Of a stretch of 64,000 nucleotides of DNA, positions 24,579 through 36,598 are shown piece by piece (position 1 is the stretch's first letter; every line of letters starts with the position of its first letter). Position numbers and translations under genes: made by a program. Under the pieces are notes generated by a model. It ran no database searches and was not told the origin of the DNA. It saw nothing but the letters and a program-made list of their open reading frames with translations. The DNA comes from Ustulina deusta (taxonomy: Eukaryota; Ascomycota; Sordariomycetes; Xylariales; Xylariaceae). The stretch covers positions 434,001 to 498,000 of the forward strand of contig JAJNNX010000019.1 in NCBI GenBank assembly GCA_023159155.1, read 5' to 3'.

Positions 24579-26873
24579 ATGCGACTCACTCAACTTCCGA
24601 CCCTGTTAGCCGTCGGACAGGCTTTTCTCAGCACCGCCGCCGCCTTTGATCTCCCTATTGCTGCCAGAATAGACGATATCGACTCAGACTTCACTGCTAC
24701 GGTTTACAATAAGACCGGCCCGGTTCTTATCGGTAATGATGGTGGTGCCAAATCTGGCGGTTTCCGCGCGTTCGCCATCAATAATGGAACCTACCTGACC
24801 GAGACGAAGCACGAGGTCCCGGGCCGAACGAAGTTGGTGGCTACGGTTCACGGTATTGGAGGGCGGGATCTGATCGTTACCATTGCCCAACCGGATTCTT
24901 TCTTTCGTCTATATGACGCTAGCACGGTCGAGCAAATTGGTGAGCCGCTTGCCCGCACATTAGGTGATTGGTCGGCACTTTGTGCTTGGCGCAGCCAGAC
25001 CAGCGGCGAGCAATATTTATATCTCTTCGGCAAAAAGCAAGCTATACAATTTTCACTACGCGCGGCGTATCAATCTGTCCAGATTGTCGAGATCCAAACT
25101 TTCGAGACCCCGGTAGAGGCATCATCGTGTGCTATATCTTCCTCGGCTCCCACTGTATTCTTTAGTGGTGATGATAGTCCCACCATCTACGTGTTCAACG
25201 CTACCGAGTCAACGCAAGTACCGGACATTACCATACTTGGAGCCGCCGAAACTGACGTCACTGGGCTTACTGTGTATGTTGGCAAGCAGTCCGATTATCT
25301 CTTTGTCGCTCAAAAGGACACCATCACCTTTTACGATGAGTCGTTTAACAATCTGGGTTCTGTCACCCTAACAGGCGACGACGATATTGAAATTGAAGGG
25401 CTCAGTGTTTACCAGAGTAGGACGAGACTGTATTCCGCTGGTGTCGTGACGTACGCAATTGAGAGTGACTCTGGGGCTGGATTCGGAATCAGCTCATTGA
25501 AAGGGATTTTCGACAATTTCGATCTACAGCTCAACACTGCATACAACCCGCGAGAAATGCCGCTCAACCCGGAATCATTGGTGTGCTCCGAGTGTAGTTT
25601 CAATGGCTTTTGTGAACCTTCCGTTCATTCATCTCGCTCCCCGATTTGCTCGTGCTTCGCTGGGTTTACTGGGGACACTTGCGAATCGTACTACTGTCGA
25701 AGCAATTGCTCTAGCCACGGTGTATGCACCGGTGCGAATCAATGCAGTTGTGATGAGGGCTGGGGAGGGTTGTACTGCGCTTTCAAAGTTGTCAAACCGG
25801 CTGCTGAGACGGATGCGAATGGTGTCGACGGTGACGATCCAGCCATCTGGATCTCGCCAATCAATAAGACCATGTCAAGAATAATTACGACGGTGAAATC
25901 AGATGTCGGTGCTGGCTTCGGGGTTTTTGACTTGACTGGCAAGAAAATCCAGACAATCACAGCCGCGGAACCTAACAATGTCGATGTGATCTACAATTTC
26001 CCAGCAGGGGACAAATCGATCGATCTAGTATATGCCGCCTGTCGGGGGGATAATACACTGTGGTGCGTCACGATTCCAAACTCTTTCCCATTTCTAGCGC
26101 TTATTCTATACAGTTTATTTGAAATACATACAAATGGAACTCTGGCACCGATACCAGGTGGAATACAGCCGACCAAAGAAAATTACGACGTCTATGGTAG
26201 TTGCGTATACCGATCACACATCACGGGCAAACAATATCTGTTTGTCAACGCCAAAACAGCAGAGTATCTTCAGTTTGAGTTGTCATGGAATGACACTTCG
26301 CAGGCCCTGGAGACTTCTTTAGTACGAAATTTTACTGGGGGCTCTGGCGGCCAGGTAGAAGGCTGCGTGAGTGATGAGGCGAATGGTTGGGTCATAATTG
26401 GGGAAGAACCACGTGCGCTATGGCGTTATGGTGCAGAGCCAGACGATGATGTAAGCGAAGGTTTTCTTATTGCCGAGGTTGGTGATGGACATACATATGC
26501 GGACGTCGAAGGCGTCACCATAGTCGAGGGGACCACGGCGAACGACGGTTTCATCCTGGTCAGTCAGCAAGGTGTTAGTGCGTATAACGTATATCGCCGA
26601 GCAGCGCCCCATGAGTACATTGAGACTTTTACGACGGTCGAGAACACCGAAAAAGGCATCGATGCGGTTACCAACACTGATGGGCTCGCCGCTGTCGGCA
26701 CATCACTTGGTCCCTCGTTTCCTCATGGATTGATAGTGGTTCATGATGACGTTAATCAGTTACCGATATCTGGAACTAGCGATGAGGCAAGCTTCAAGTT
26801 GATCAACTTAGGAGATATCTTCAGCGACGATCTCCTAGCGGAATTGAACCCGGACTGGGACCCTAGATCATAG
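24579..26873 (+). CDS. Secreted phytase-like beta-propeller protein with EGF-type module
   Basis: 764 aa read as one frame. Residues 1-22 form a signal peptide (MRLTQLPTLLAVGQAF...AAA). Residues ~23-330 resemble a degenerate propeller. Residues ~334-402 contain two EGF-like cysteine modules: CSECSFNGFCEP ending CSCFAGFTGDTC, then CRSNCSSHGVC ending CSCDEGWGGLYC. Residues ~407-764 match the beta-propeller phytase (3-phytase) family, with DGDDPAIWISP and DVIYNFPAGDKSIDLVYAACRGDNT. Such enzymes release phosphate from phytate outside the cell; activity here is inferred. A hydrophobic insert after RGDNTL (26061-26114) breaks the expected strand. It is bounded by GTGGTG/GTGCGT and TATACAG, so it may be a small in-frame intron of 54 or 51 bp. 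The domain call is good; the exact mRNA is uncertain. Confidence 0.85.
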   Translation: MRLTQLPTLLAVGQAFLSTAAAFDLPIAARIDDIDSDFTATVYNKTGPVLIGNDGGAKSGGFRAFAINNGTYLTETKHEVPGRTKLVATVHGIGGRDLIVTIAQPDSFFRLYDASTVEQIGEPLARTLGDWSALCAWRSQTSGEQYLYLFGKKQAIQFSLRAAYQSVQIVEIQTFETPVEASSCAISSSAPTVFFSGDDSPTIYVFNATESTQVPDITILGAAETDVTGLTVYVGKQSDYLFVAQKDTITFYDESFNNLGSVTLTGDDDIEIEGLSVYQSRTRLYSAGVVTYAIESDSGAGFGISSLKGIFDNFDLQLNTAYNPREMPLNPESLVCSECSFNGFCEPSVHSSRSPICSCFAGFTGDTCESYYCRSNCSSHGVCTGANQCSCDEGWGGLYCAFKVVKPAAETDANGVDGDDPAIWISPINKTMSRIITTVKSDVGAGFGVFDLTGKKIQTITAAEPNNVDVIYNFPAGDKSIDLVYAACRGDNTLWCVTIPNSFPFLALILYSLFEIHTNGTLAPIPGGIQPTKENYDVYGSCVYRSHITGKQYLFVNAKTAEYLQFELSWNDTSQALETSLVRNFTGGSGGQVEGCVSDEANGWVIIGEEPRALWRYGAEPDDDVSEGFLIAEVGDGHTYADVEGVTIVEGTTANDGFILVSQQGVSAYNVYRRAAPHEYIETFTTVENTEKGIDAVTNTDGLAAVGTSLGPSFPHGLIVVHDDVNQLPISGTSDEASFKLINLGDIFSDDLLAELNPDWDPRS

Positions 26874-27118
26874 TCAAACCGCGATCGATACGAGGATTAT
26901 GCTCCCTTAGCGCAATCAAAGACGACGTGTCAAAAATTTATCATACGGGAAAGAGAGGGCATCGTTATTAAGAAGGACTGTGATGTATCTATCTTGCCAA
27001 AAAAGCGACCATCTAGATAGTAAAGCGACGGAAAAGATACTCGCGACATGATATACAAGAACCCTACCCTGAAATATCTCGGTCAGCCGTACAACCTTCC
27101 TCATACTTACACATCCGT

Positions 27119-27132
27119 TTTTTTTTTTTTTT
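27119..27132. repeat. poly-T tract downstream of the PKS gene
   Basis: T14 in the 3' flank of the minus-strand PKS, read as poly-A on the gene strand. Confidence 0.9.
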
Positions 27133-27164
27133 CCTTTTCCCCCACTCATTCTGATACCCATGGT

Positions 27165-30100
27165 TTACTGAAAATTTATCACTTTACTTTTCACGCACAC
27201 TGCCTTCGCCAAGGTTTGTATCGAGCCGCTAGACAGCAGTTCCAGTACTTGCAACGTGGCTTCGAACTCACGAGTGATGAAATTTCGGATCTCTATCGCG
27301 ACGAGAGAGTCGAGAGGATAATGAGACAGCGAGCGTGTGACGTCGAGATCTTCAATCTCCATCATCATCACGGCGGCAAGTTTGTTGACCAATCCATCAC
27401 AGACGACTTGTTCTGCTTCCTCCAACGTCTTTGCTGCCTTCACAGCCATGTTGTAGGAGATGGTCTTCGCTACTCCCGCGGATGCGTCGGCTGCTGCTGC
27501 AGCTTCAGCCGTTTCGCGAAGGTACTTGCACTTTGCGTCGTCTGTCCAAAATGGCTGCATCGTGGGTGTAATCCGCATGCCAGTGATTGTATGACTATTG
27601 CAGGCGGTGGCCATGCGACCAGAAATGGCAGCGCCGAGGAGCGCTAAAACTTCCGCTTCACAGATTGTATCGCTTCCCAGGTTTCTAGCCACCTCTGCGG
27701 CCTTTTCGAGGTCTTCTGCTAGGTATCCGGAGTCAGAGATGGCGGTGAGATCCAGGGATGATGCAGGCAGCCCCGTTGCAAGGCGATGCTGAACAAGAGA
27801 ATTCAGGAAGCAATTTGCTGCCGCATATGCAGCTTGACCTCGGTTTCCTACTATCCCAGCAACAGAGGATATTGCAACAAAGAAGTCAAGTTGCGCATTT
27901 ATGAGGGCACGATGAAAGTTCCAGCCGCCTTGGACCTTGGACTCGATGACAGCAATGTATTCGTCATATGCCATCTTCTCGAAGAGCACATCCTATACTA
28001 GGTCAGCAGTGTTCTATACCAATCGCTGGGTTAATCATCAACTTACGCGAAGCACCATGGCGCCGTGAATCAAACCTCGGATAGGAGGCATGCCATCTAG
28101 TCCGAAGTTGACCAGTTCCTCGACATCAGCCGCGTTCGCAACATTACACTTTCGAACGATAACCTCAGCCCCAGCTTCTGCCACTTCTTCTATCAATTCT
28201 TTGACTCTGCCGGTAGCACTTCCGCTTCGTGACACTAGCACTAAATGGCGTGCCCCTCGACTAACCATCCAGCGTGCCATGCTACGCCCGAGGCCACCTG
28301 TACCGCCGATAAGAATATACGTAGCATGCTCCTTCAATAGCTGTGCGGGCTTCTGTGGTGGCGTAACTTTAACAATATCATCCATATGGGGAATGACGAC
28401 CACTTTCCCGTGCGTCTTACCACTCTGCAATGTCTTGAATGCAGATTCAACATCCGAGATTGGGAAAAGGGTGACTGGAGAAATCGGCCTGATCTTACCA
28501 TACCTCATCAAGCTCGAGACATCCGAAAGCAGCCTGTTGAGTAACATGGGACGTTCAGTAGCAATGGACATGATGTCAACAGAGATGAAGGAGGCATTAC
28601 AGTCGGAGCGCGTTATTTCTAATCGGGTGTTCGAGTTCGTATCTCGTGAGCCGATATTAACCAGACGACCAAACTTGCTTAGGCAGTTCCAGCTCTCCTG
28701 CAGAGCATCTCCGACAAGGGAATTGAGAACCAAGTCCACACCGTGTTGTCGTGTAGCTTGCCGTATAGCATCACCGAAGGAGATATTTCTGTCGTAGAAG
28801 ATATGATCCTCGTCAAGGCTGTACTCTTTCATGAGGAATTCCTTTTTCTCTGTGCTCCCGACAGTCGTGTATACTTCAGCTCCGATCATTTGGGCTAGGT
28901 TGACGGCAGCTTGCCCGACGGCACCTGCCCCAGCATGAATCAACACCGTCTCATCATGCCGTAAGCGGCCGAGTTCGACTAGAGATTGATACGCAGTGAC
29001 GTAGGCGAGGGGCATTGTGGCGCCAGCTTCAAGAGACACATCCCCTGGTAACTTGAACGCAAATGCTCCTTTAGTGCGAACAGAAGTGGCGAATGCGCCT
29101 TGTGTTATAGCGGCAACCCGATCACCAACTTCGATGCCTCGGACCTCTTTGCCCACGGACGTAACGATACCGGAAGCCTCGATACCAAATTCGGGAATTG
29201 GGATTTTGCCATGTGCAGCTGCCAAGTCTCTATGGTTAACTCCGATCGCCCGAACTTGAATTTCGATGCTGTCAGACTCTAAAGGACATTCAGCCTCCAC
29301 GTTATCAGCAAAATACAAGGTATCAAGAACGCCTAGGTTTCCAATTTTTAGTTTGAGTGTTCGGTCACCTTCACCAAATGGTGCCAGTTGAGCCGCGGAT
29401 GGCTTCGTCGCGCGATAAACGACATCATTCAATTCATCATCGTTGATGATTCGTGGGGTGAAGAACGAGCCGGATCGTTCCATGAATTCCATCTCGCCAC
29501 TAGAAGAGGAGCCATTGCCAAATACAGCCGTTAATACTTTCACAATCGCCTCGATGGTCTTCCCAGTCGGCAATGGCAACTCCCCATCCAAGTCAAAGGT
29601 GGCGAATGGTAAGAGGGTTTCCGAGCGAATGGTTCGGCTGAGACCCGCGACCATATTCAGGTCTGGGGCCGTGGAGTTGTTGTATGCCCCTCGAACAATC
29701 CATAAGGCGCCTCTAACCGAGGTTAGTGCCTTCTGCAGTGCGTTGAACTCGGCTTCCTTAAGATTTGAGAGAAGGGGTGTTTCGATCTCCTGTAAGAATA
29801 TCACAAGCTTGCCCGCCACATCACTACTCAGTAGGCTGCTCGTGTTAGGTCTTTTGCCTGTAATTCTCCTCAACATATCCGCTAAGCTGGATGCCAGCTC
29901 ATTTTGCGAAACAGTATTTTCGTGAATGATCTCAATCTCCGCACGTAGGATCTCGGAGCCCCCCACCGGCACTGGGTCACTTGCGTTGCCGGAGTCGACC
30001 GATAATGGCTCAAGGATGGGCTCCCAGTCCAATTTATAACATAGCTCTCGACGAGCGTCAATTTCGGACTGCGTCTCCCGGTCTATTATTGGGGCGATTA

Positions 30101-33100
30101 CCAAGTCTTCAATATTTATTAGCGGCTGAGATGCTGTGGTCTCGCTTGTTGCAAATATGGCGATCTTCGTTGGCCTTGGCGTATCGACCGGTAGAGTACC
30201 CTGGCAGTAGGCCTGGATTCTGTGCCCAGGCTGCGCTGTTGCCGCGGTTGTCTCCCGTGAAATTGAAATTTTCGACACGGAAGTTGGTAGGTACACGGTA
30301 TCAATGGCACCCCGTCCATTTTCGGCAATCGACCAGTATAGAGAGATTAATGATTCCAAGAAGGCGGGTTGAATGATTGCTTCTGATATATAATGATTCG
30401 GCATCTCTTTTGCGACATCTGGTACAAGTATTTCCGCGTGGGAGCAGCCGTCGCCAACACGACAGTTATTGATGCCTTGGAGTGTGGGCCCATATGAGAC
30501 CCCAACTTCGGATAGATTGTCGTAGAGCTTAGTTGCATCGAGTGACTTTGATGCAGCTTTCTCTACCTCGGCGGCAGTGGTCTGAAGTCGAATCCGCGAA
30601 GCAAGAATCTGTCTTACAGAATCAACCCCATTTGATTCTTTGAGTCCAACAGCGATGAGGCCTTTACAATGCTCTTTCCACCCCTTTGTCTTAGTCCACG
30701 AACTGATTCGGAATTCATCCCAAATCTCGGAAGAGACTAGAGCACCTTCTTGATGTGGTCTAAGCGAGGTCGTCATCTCGACGTCCTCCTCTGAAATTAT
30801 CAATGGAGCAGTCACTGAGATATCGCGGAGCTCGAACTTGTCGAAGGGGACGTTCGATTTTGTTGCTCTTTGAGCTGCCGCCTCAAGGGCCATTGCTACA
30901 TACCCTGCTATTGGAAAGACGACCATGGACTGAATCTTGTAATGTTGGAGCCACGGTAAATCATCTAGGCGAACTATGTTTCGCCAGGTCGGTTCCAAGT
31001 CGCTTGAATAGTTTGCCAATGTCCCCAGGATGTCGTTTCGTGGGGCTGATCTGTTTTTGTGGAGTTGGGTGAATCGAGACTCGTGCCAATACTTCGCGGA
31101 GTAGTTCCAAGAGTATCGAGGTAGATCGCTCAGCAGCAACGGCGATTTGCCCTGCTTTGGAAAATTGATTGCCTCAAAATCAAGAACGGCGCCTTTGGTA
31201 AAAAATGTAGCGGCAACATCTAGCGCTGTTTCGACTGCGTCCTTTTTCCGTACCAGAGCGGCGATGTATGGCACTTTGGCGGCGTGCCCCCCGACGGTCT
31301 TCAAAATCTGTTTCAGGGGGCCTTGGAGGGCTGAATGAGGGCCAAGTTCGAGAAGCATGTTAACCCCGGTTTTATGACCGTCGATTGGTTCAAGCATACT
31401 TTGGACGGCTTCGTTGAATCGCACCGGGCACGTGAGATTCTGTACCCAGTATGAAGATTCCAACTCTAAGCCATCAATGCGTCGGCCCAATAACGATGAA
31501 TGGAATCTTACGTCTGTAGATATTGGTGGCTGCACATCTGCAATTGATTCCTGATAGTCCTTGGCAAGGAGGTTCATGTGATGGGAATGGTATGCAGTGT
31601 CGACAAAGAGCTTTCTGTTGAACAGCTGTTTCTCTTCTGCCACCTTCTTCAGCTCATCAATCCCAGCTTCATCCCCAGAGATTGTGAGGCTCGACGGACT
31701 GTTGTAGCAGGCAATTCTTATTTCTCCCTCCTTGATTTCTGAGATGATCGGCTCAAATTCCTCCTTGCTTCCGCCAACAGCTATCATCGCACCTTGCAGA
31801 GCCGGGTATCTCTCTTTCAAGATGGGGATAAGTCGGCCACGGTGATAGGCAATAGCCATACATGCTTCGAAGGTCAAGCTACCGGCGGCATATGCGGCCC
31901 CGATCTCTCCACTCGAATGTCCAGCCACAGCAGTTGGTCTAATGCCCCAAGATCTCATGAGGTCTACTAGTGCGAGCTGAATGGCCGTACACGCCGGTTG
32001 GCTTATGTGTGCTGCGCCAACGTTAGAGGTCTTCTCATCTTTTGATAACTCTTCGAGGAGAGACCACGGAGCACCCAGAGATCCTAGGCACACATCTGCG
32101 TAGTCAATCGCGTTGGTGAAGACCGGGTATTGCTGATACAATTCACGCCCCATTCCGTACCACTGGGCACCTTGGCCGGTGAAGATGAACCCAATTCTGA
32201 GAGGATCTGACTCTTTTCCTGGAGTAAGCCTTTGGCCGTTGATCGCTTCAATTAGATCAAATGATCTTAAAGCCGGAATCGCAACTCTCCACTGCAAAAG
32301 TGACCGCCGCTGGCCAAGAGTGTAAGCCACATCCGCCATCAGATCTTTTTGGAACATCTCAGGCCTCTGCTCCAAGTAGATGACAAGGTTCTTCAGGACA
32401 GCCTCCAATGAACTTTTGTCATTTGCTGTAACTACGAAAAGTTTCCTAGTCTGAGTGTCATCTTTAAGGTCGGCGTCGTTCTTGGGGCCTCGTTGAGTGA
32501 AAGGCACCCGCTCAAGGACGACATGGGCATTAGTGCCGCCGAATCCGAAGTTATTTACACTTATATACTTCTTATTCCTAGGCCAGGGGCGTTGACTGAC
32601 TGGAACCTATTTATATCGTTAACTCTCTGCGGCCTTGAGTCCGTATCAATCATCTCTCACCTTCATATTCCAAGCCTTGAAGGGTATCTTCTCGTTCGGG
32701 TACTTGAAGTCGTAGTTCGGCAGGACAAACCCTCGTTCAAGCATTAAGGCTGATTTGATAACAGCGGTGATACCTGAGGCACCTTCTAAATGTCCGATAT
32801 TCGACTTGACGGAGCCGAGGTATAGAGGGTCCCGAGGTGTACGGCCTTGGTGGAACACATTGTGAATTGCCGTGGCCTCAATAGGATCACCCACGCGGGT
32901 TCCTGTACCGTGTGCTTCGACGAACCCGCAGTCTGCAGGATTGAGGCCCGAATTATTATATACTTGGCGCATTAAATTCTCTGTTCGTTTCTGGTCAGCT
33001 CTATCCATATCCAAGGGGGAGAGTCTGGGATGCTACCTTGCGCCTCACCACACGGCATTGTAATACCGGGAGTTCTCCCATCCTGATTAATTCCACTTCC

Positions 33101-34227
33101 AGCAATGATAGCTCTGATCTGGTCATTGTCCCTGCGCGCCTGGTCAAGTGGTTTGAGAACGATGACACCACAACCCTCTCCACGTCCAAATCCGGTGCCT
33201 CTACTGTCGAATGAATATGAACGGCCAGAATCTGAGAAAAGCCGTGACTTGGAAAATGAAATCCAAAACTCCGGTAGCATGTTGAGGTGACAGCCTCCGA
33301 CAATTGCCACCTCAGACTCTCCGGTCCGTAGGCTCTGGCATGCAACGTGTAGAGCAACCAGACTTGATGAGCAAGCAGTATCGGTAGTGAAACTGGGTCC
33401 TTTCAAATCAAAGAAGTGGGAAATTCGATTGGATTGCATCGCGTACGCGCATCCTTCTGCTGTCAGCGGGGTTCACGTGTCTTTAATGCTCCGCGCTTCT
33501 TACCTGTCGCTTGATGCATTGGAATGGTATCTGGGTCTCTAAATAGATGAGACTCGTATTCGGGAAACGACCCGCCAACGAACACCCCAACATCCTTCCC
33601 AACTATATGGTGCTTCGGAATTCCAGCGTTTTCTAAGGCTTCAAATGTACACTCTAGGAGTAAGCGCTGTTGCGGGTCCATCGAGATTGCCTCTTTCTCC
33701 GTCAGACTGAAGAATGGCGCATCGAATGCCGCTAGATCAGTGTTGAGGAAATGTCCGCCGACAGGATTATGACACCCAGCTTTTCCTGGATTCGGATGCT
33801 GGAAGCTAGCAGTGTTGAACCTCTCTGGTGGGATCGGGGAATAGCCGCTTCGTGCGCGAGCACACAGCTCCCAAAACTCTGCTGGACTAGCGACATTGCC
33901 TGGCAGTCGGCACGACATGCCAACTATGGCGATAGGCATCGCCTTGGCCGTGGGCATCGGCGTCGTTGCTTGACTTCGAATCTCGCCATTCGATCGTCCA
34001 TTGCTGTCGATACTGACAGGAGTTGTGTGGTGTCCATTAAGCCTAGAGCTCCCGTTGATGGACCCGGAATCTTGGCCGCCCGTGGTAACATCAATATGCT
34101 CATGCGCCAAGCCGTTGACCTTCCCATTGACTATACTTGTATCCCGTTCCGCGGTATGAGTCGCCAAGCTTTCGCCGGCTCCGTTGCTCGTGCCGTTCGC
34201 ATAGCCGTTAGTGGCTCCTGGAGCCAT
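27165..34227 (-). CDS. Highly reducing type I polyketide synthase (KS-AT-DH-ER-KR-ACP)
   Basis: Iterative multidomain enzyme that builds a reduced polyketide from malonyl-CoA. Minus-strand exons are 34227-33504, 33456-33037, 32998-32661, 32606-28047 and 27992-27165, all GT-AG and in phase, giving 2,289 aa. Domains: KS ~97-520 (Cys270 in DTACSSS; EAHGTGT; SNIGHLEGASG); AT ~631-950 (GHSSGE, Ser725); DH ~1018-1310; ER ~1580-1895 (LIHAGAGAVGQAAVNLAQ); KR ~1920-2140 (GGTGGLG; ISSVAG and AAYAAANCF); ACP with phosphopantetheine Ser2243 in YPLDSLVAIEIRN. No methyltransferase motif is visible between DH and ER. The DH looks disabled: PWLQHYKIQS carries Tyr1050 where the catalytic His should be, and QPAFLES carries Glu1245 in place of the catalytic Asp. 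No terminal release domain is present, which fits the divergent FSH hydrolase. An upstream Met at 34281 is possible. Confidence 0.95.
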
Positions 34228-35679
34228 GATTGTAGGGATGTCTGCGACGTTGCTAGGGTGGCTGTGAACTCGAGAAATCACGAGAGGGCGATATGCCTTT
34301 TATGCCTCTCATATGGTAATAAACTTGGCAGTTATCAGGAGAGCTATCTCCCCCCGACAAGGAGGTCTTAAGTGATCTTATCAATGGGCACCTGTTGTCC
34401 GGAAAACAGGCAGATCTTTCCGCCCTTAGAACGGACTGTTATTCTCAGCCTTAGGCGGCGATCCCTTTTCAATTATCGTCTATTAATTAGAAACGAAATA
34501 GTTTTGTGTCAATGTAAGCCCTTAGTAAGTACTTAGCTTGTCGCCTTTAATGGCGTCGGGCCGTCTAAAACTCCTGTGCCATCAAAGATCTCACGTCGCC
34601 GGGGCTTTCCTTTGGGTCCCAGCTGCTAGCAACATGTGACGAAGCCGACTCGTCACCTCCCTGACAACGTCATGCCCGGTCTGACCGCAGCGAATTCCAC
34701 GGCAAGTCCCGTATGGACTTAATATCAGTTCATTATTCGTCGAGTGTGCCTGGTGCCATGGGGTGGCGGATCTGTCGCGTCAGGATCCGCAACCCTATCT
34801 ATTGATATTACGCCGGCCTGAGCCGCCATTGATTGAGCCATAATTTATTCTGATAAGGCTATCGGCATGGCGTTTGGAAATATGGTGCCGATCTCGAAGG
34901 GGACTGGCCGGGCGAGCAGTGAGAAATAACATGATCAGTTACTATCACCGAGCTGTACATCGGGATAGAAACATCCCTGCGATGCCGGGCCAAGCCATGA
35001 ATGGTAGCCTCATGCGTCTCCAACAGGCTACGGCTTTGGAGCTGACAATCTGGGACTACGCGTCGGCAGTTTAAGCGCCTGATTTTCTGGCTTGATCCGA
35101 TGTGGGAGAATGCCTTCGAGATTATATCCATTACCTAAAGCGCGATTACGATGACGACTACTGAACTCGTTTTAGGAACACTCTTCCGGTGAGGTTTTAG
35201 TGAAGTTAAGTAGTAGTTTATCCGGAAGTTTCGGGCCTTGCTTTATCCAGCACCCGAATCTTCCTAGCATATACCCGGCGCTCGTCGTAATACCAATTTT
35301 TGGAGGCTGGTATTTTGCTTTTGTTATTTCTGCAGTGAAGCATTGCTATGCTTGATTGGCCCTAAATCGGTCGCAGGTAAATGACGCTACCTTCGATCGT
35401 GTCTACTTTCCTCAAAGAGGTAATTGCCTGAAAAGTGTGGTGCGCTATTCTCTATGCGAGTGATTGCAGGGTTACATTCAAGTGCCAGATGTCACTCGTC
35501 ACTCGTCACCCTCACGTTGTCTTCTAGACAACCTGGCTTATTTATAGCGTACTATCACTATAAGCGAGCTTGTCTGCCGAATCATACCACTGTCGAGTTG
35601 AATACATCTAAGGATACTCCCCTTTGCCTTGGTATGCTATAGCAAATCGGTAGTTAGAGGGGACTCCAAGATCTAGACC
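34228..35679. promoter_or_regulatory. bidirectional promoter region, PKS and FSH hydrolase
   Basis: 1.45 kb between the divergent PKS and hydrolase starts, with no supported gene. This arrangement favours co-regulation. I could not identify a specific operator with confidence. Confidence 0.5.
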
Positions 35680-36598
35680 ATGAGGTTCCTGTGTCTTCCA
35701 GGCGCATATGGCAGCGCAGATGTGAGTTTTCTTGGCTCTCAGAAACAAAATGCAACACTAACTGTCCAGTAGAAATTCCAAGTTCAGCTGGGTAATTATG
35801 AGCGCTGACCAAGGCCCGAGCTAAGTTCATTACCAGGCTAACATTTTTTGGGCCTCAGCTCCTCTAGTCAATGAACTTGTCTCTGATGGATCAGCCTCTT
35901 TTCGATTTATTAACGCTCCATGTGAGGCTGTCCCTCCGGAAGGATTTGAAGACTTCTTTGGGAAGCCTCCGTATTATCGATTCATCGAACCAGACGAGAA
36001 AGAGACCGAAGACACTGATGTCTTGTCGCGCATTCGGGACTTTCCAGAATGTGACACCCCCGAAGATACAATGCGAGAGCTGTTCAAGGAAGGCGTGGCG
36101 AGCAGTGTATTGAGTACGAAGAGGGCGATCGAATTCTTGCTAGATATCATGGAGAAAGAAGGCCCATTCGAAGGTATAATTGGCTATTCTGAGGGTGCTA
36201 CAGTTGCAGGCACATTACTTCTCGCTGAACAAGAGCTATTCGAGAAGACTGGGCGCCAACCTATGATCAAATGCGCCGTCTTCTTTGCTGGCTGGCCGCC
36301 ACTTGATCCCAGGACTTATTCCATGGTCTTATCGGACGAGTCAGACACCATGATTAACATCCACACCTGTCATATCAGTAAGTTGGAAAGAACAATCTTT
36401 GAAAGTCGGTAATTAAGTTTATTTTCAGTCGGCTCACTTGATCCCTACGTAGCCGGGTCATTGGCTCTCTACAACACCTGTGAGCCTGACTATGCCCATA
36501 TCTTTGATCATGGCAAAGGACACACATTGCCAAGAGAAAAGGCTGTTATCAAGGAACTTGGAGATGTAATTCGCAATATGATAGCAGAGGCGTCATAA
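35680..36598 (+). CDS. FSH1-family serine hydrolase, probable polyketide-releasing thioesterase (LovG-like)
   Basis: Alpha/beta hydrolase of the FSH1 (DUF341) family, 249 aa. Exons are 35680-35721, 35773-35791 (only 19 nt), 35859-36377 and 36429-36598; all junctions are canonical and in phase. The protein starts MRFLCLPGAYGSADKFQVQL and continues PLVNELVSDGSASFRFINAP. The catalytic triad is visible: Ser in GYSEGATVAG, Asp in SLDPYVAGS and His in HGKGHTLPR. Members such as LovG release the finished chain from a highly reducing PKS that lacks its own thioesterase. The divergent neighbour here is exactly such a PKS, so the same job is inferred. Ordinary esterase activity is the alternative. Confidence 0.9.

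Noticed and set aside
28047..30100. A methyltransferase domain between DH and ER of the PKS
   Set aside because: The region contains only a short core without the SAM-binding glycine motif; it fits the structural pseudo-KR linker.
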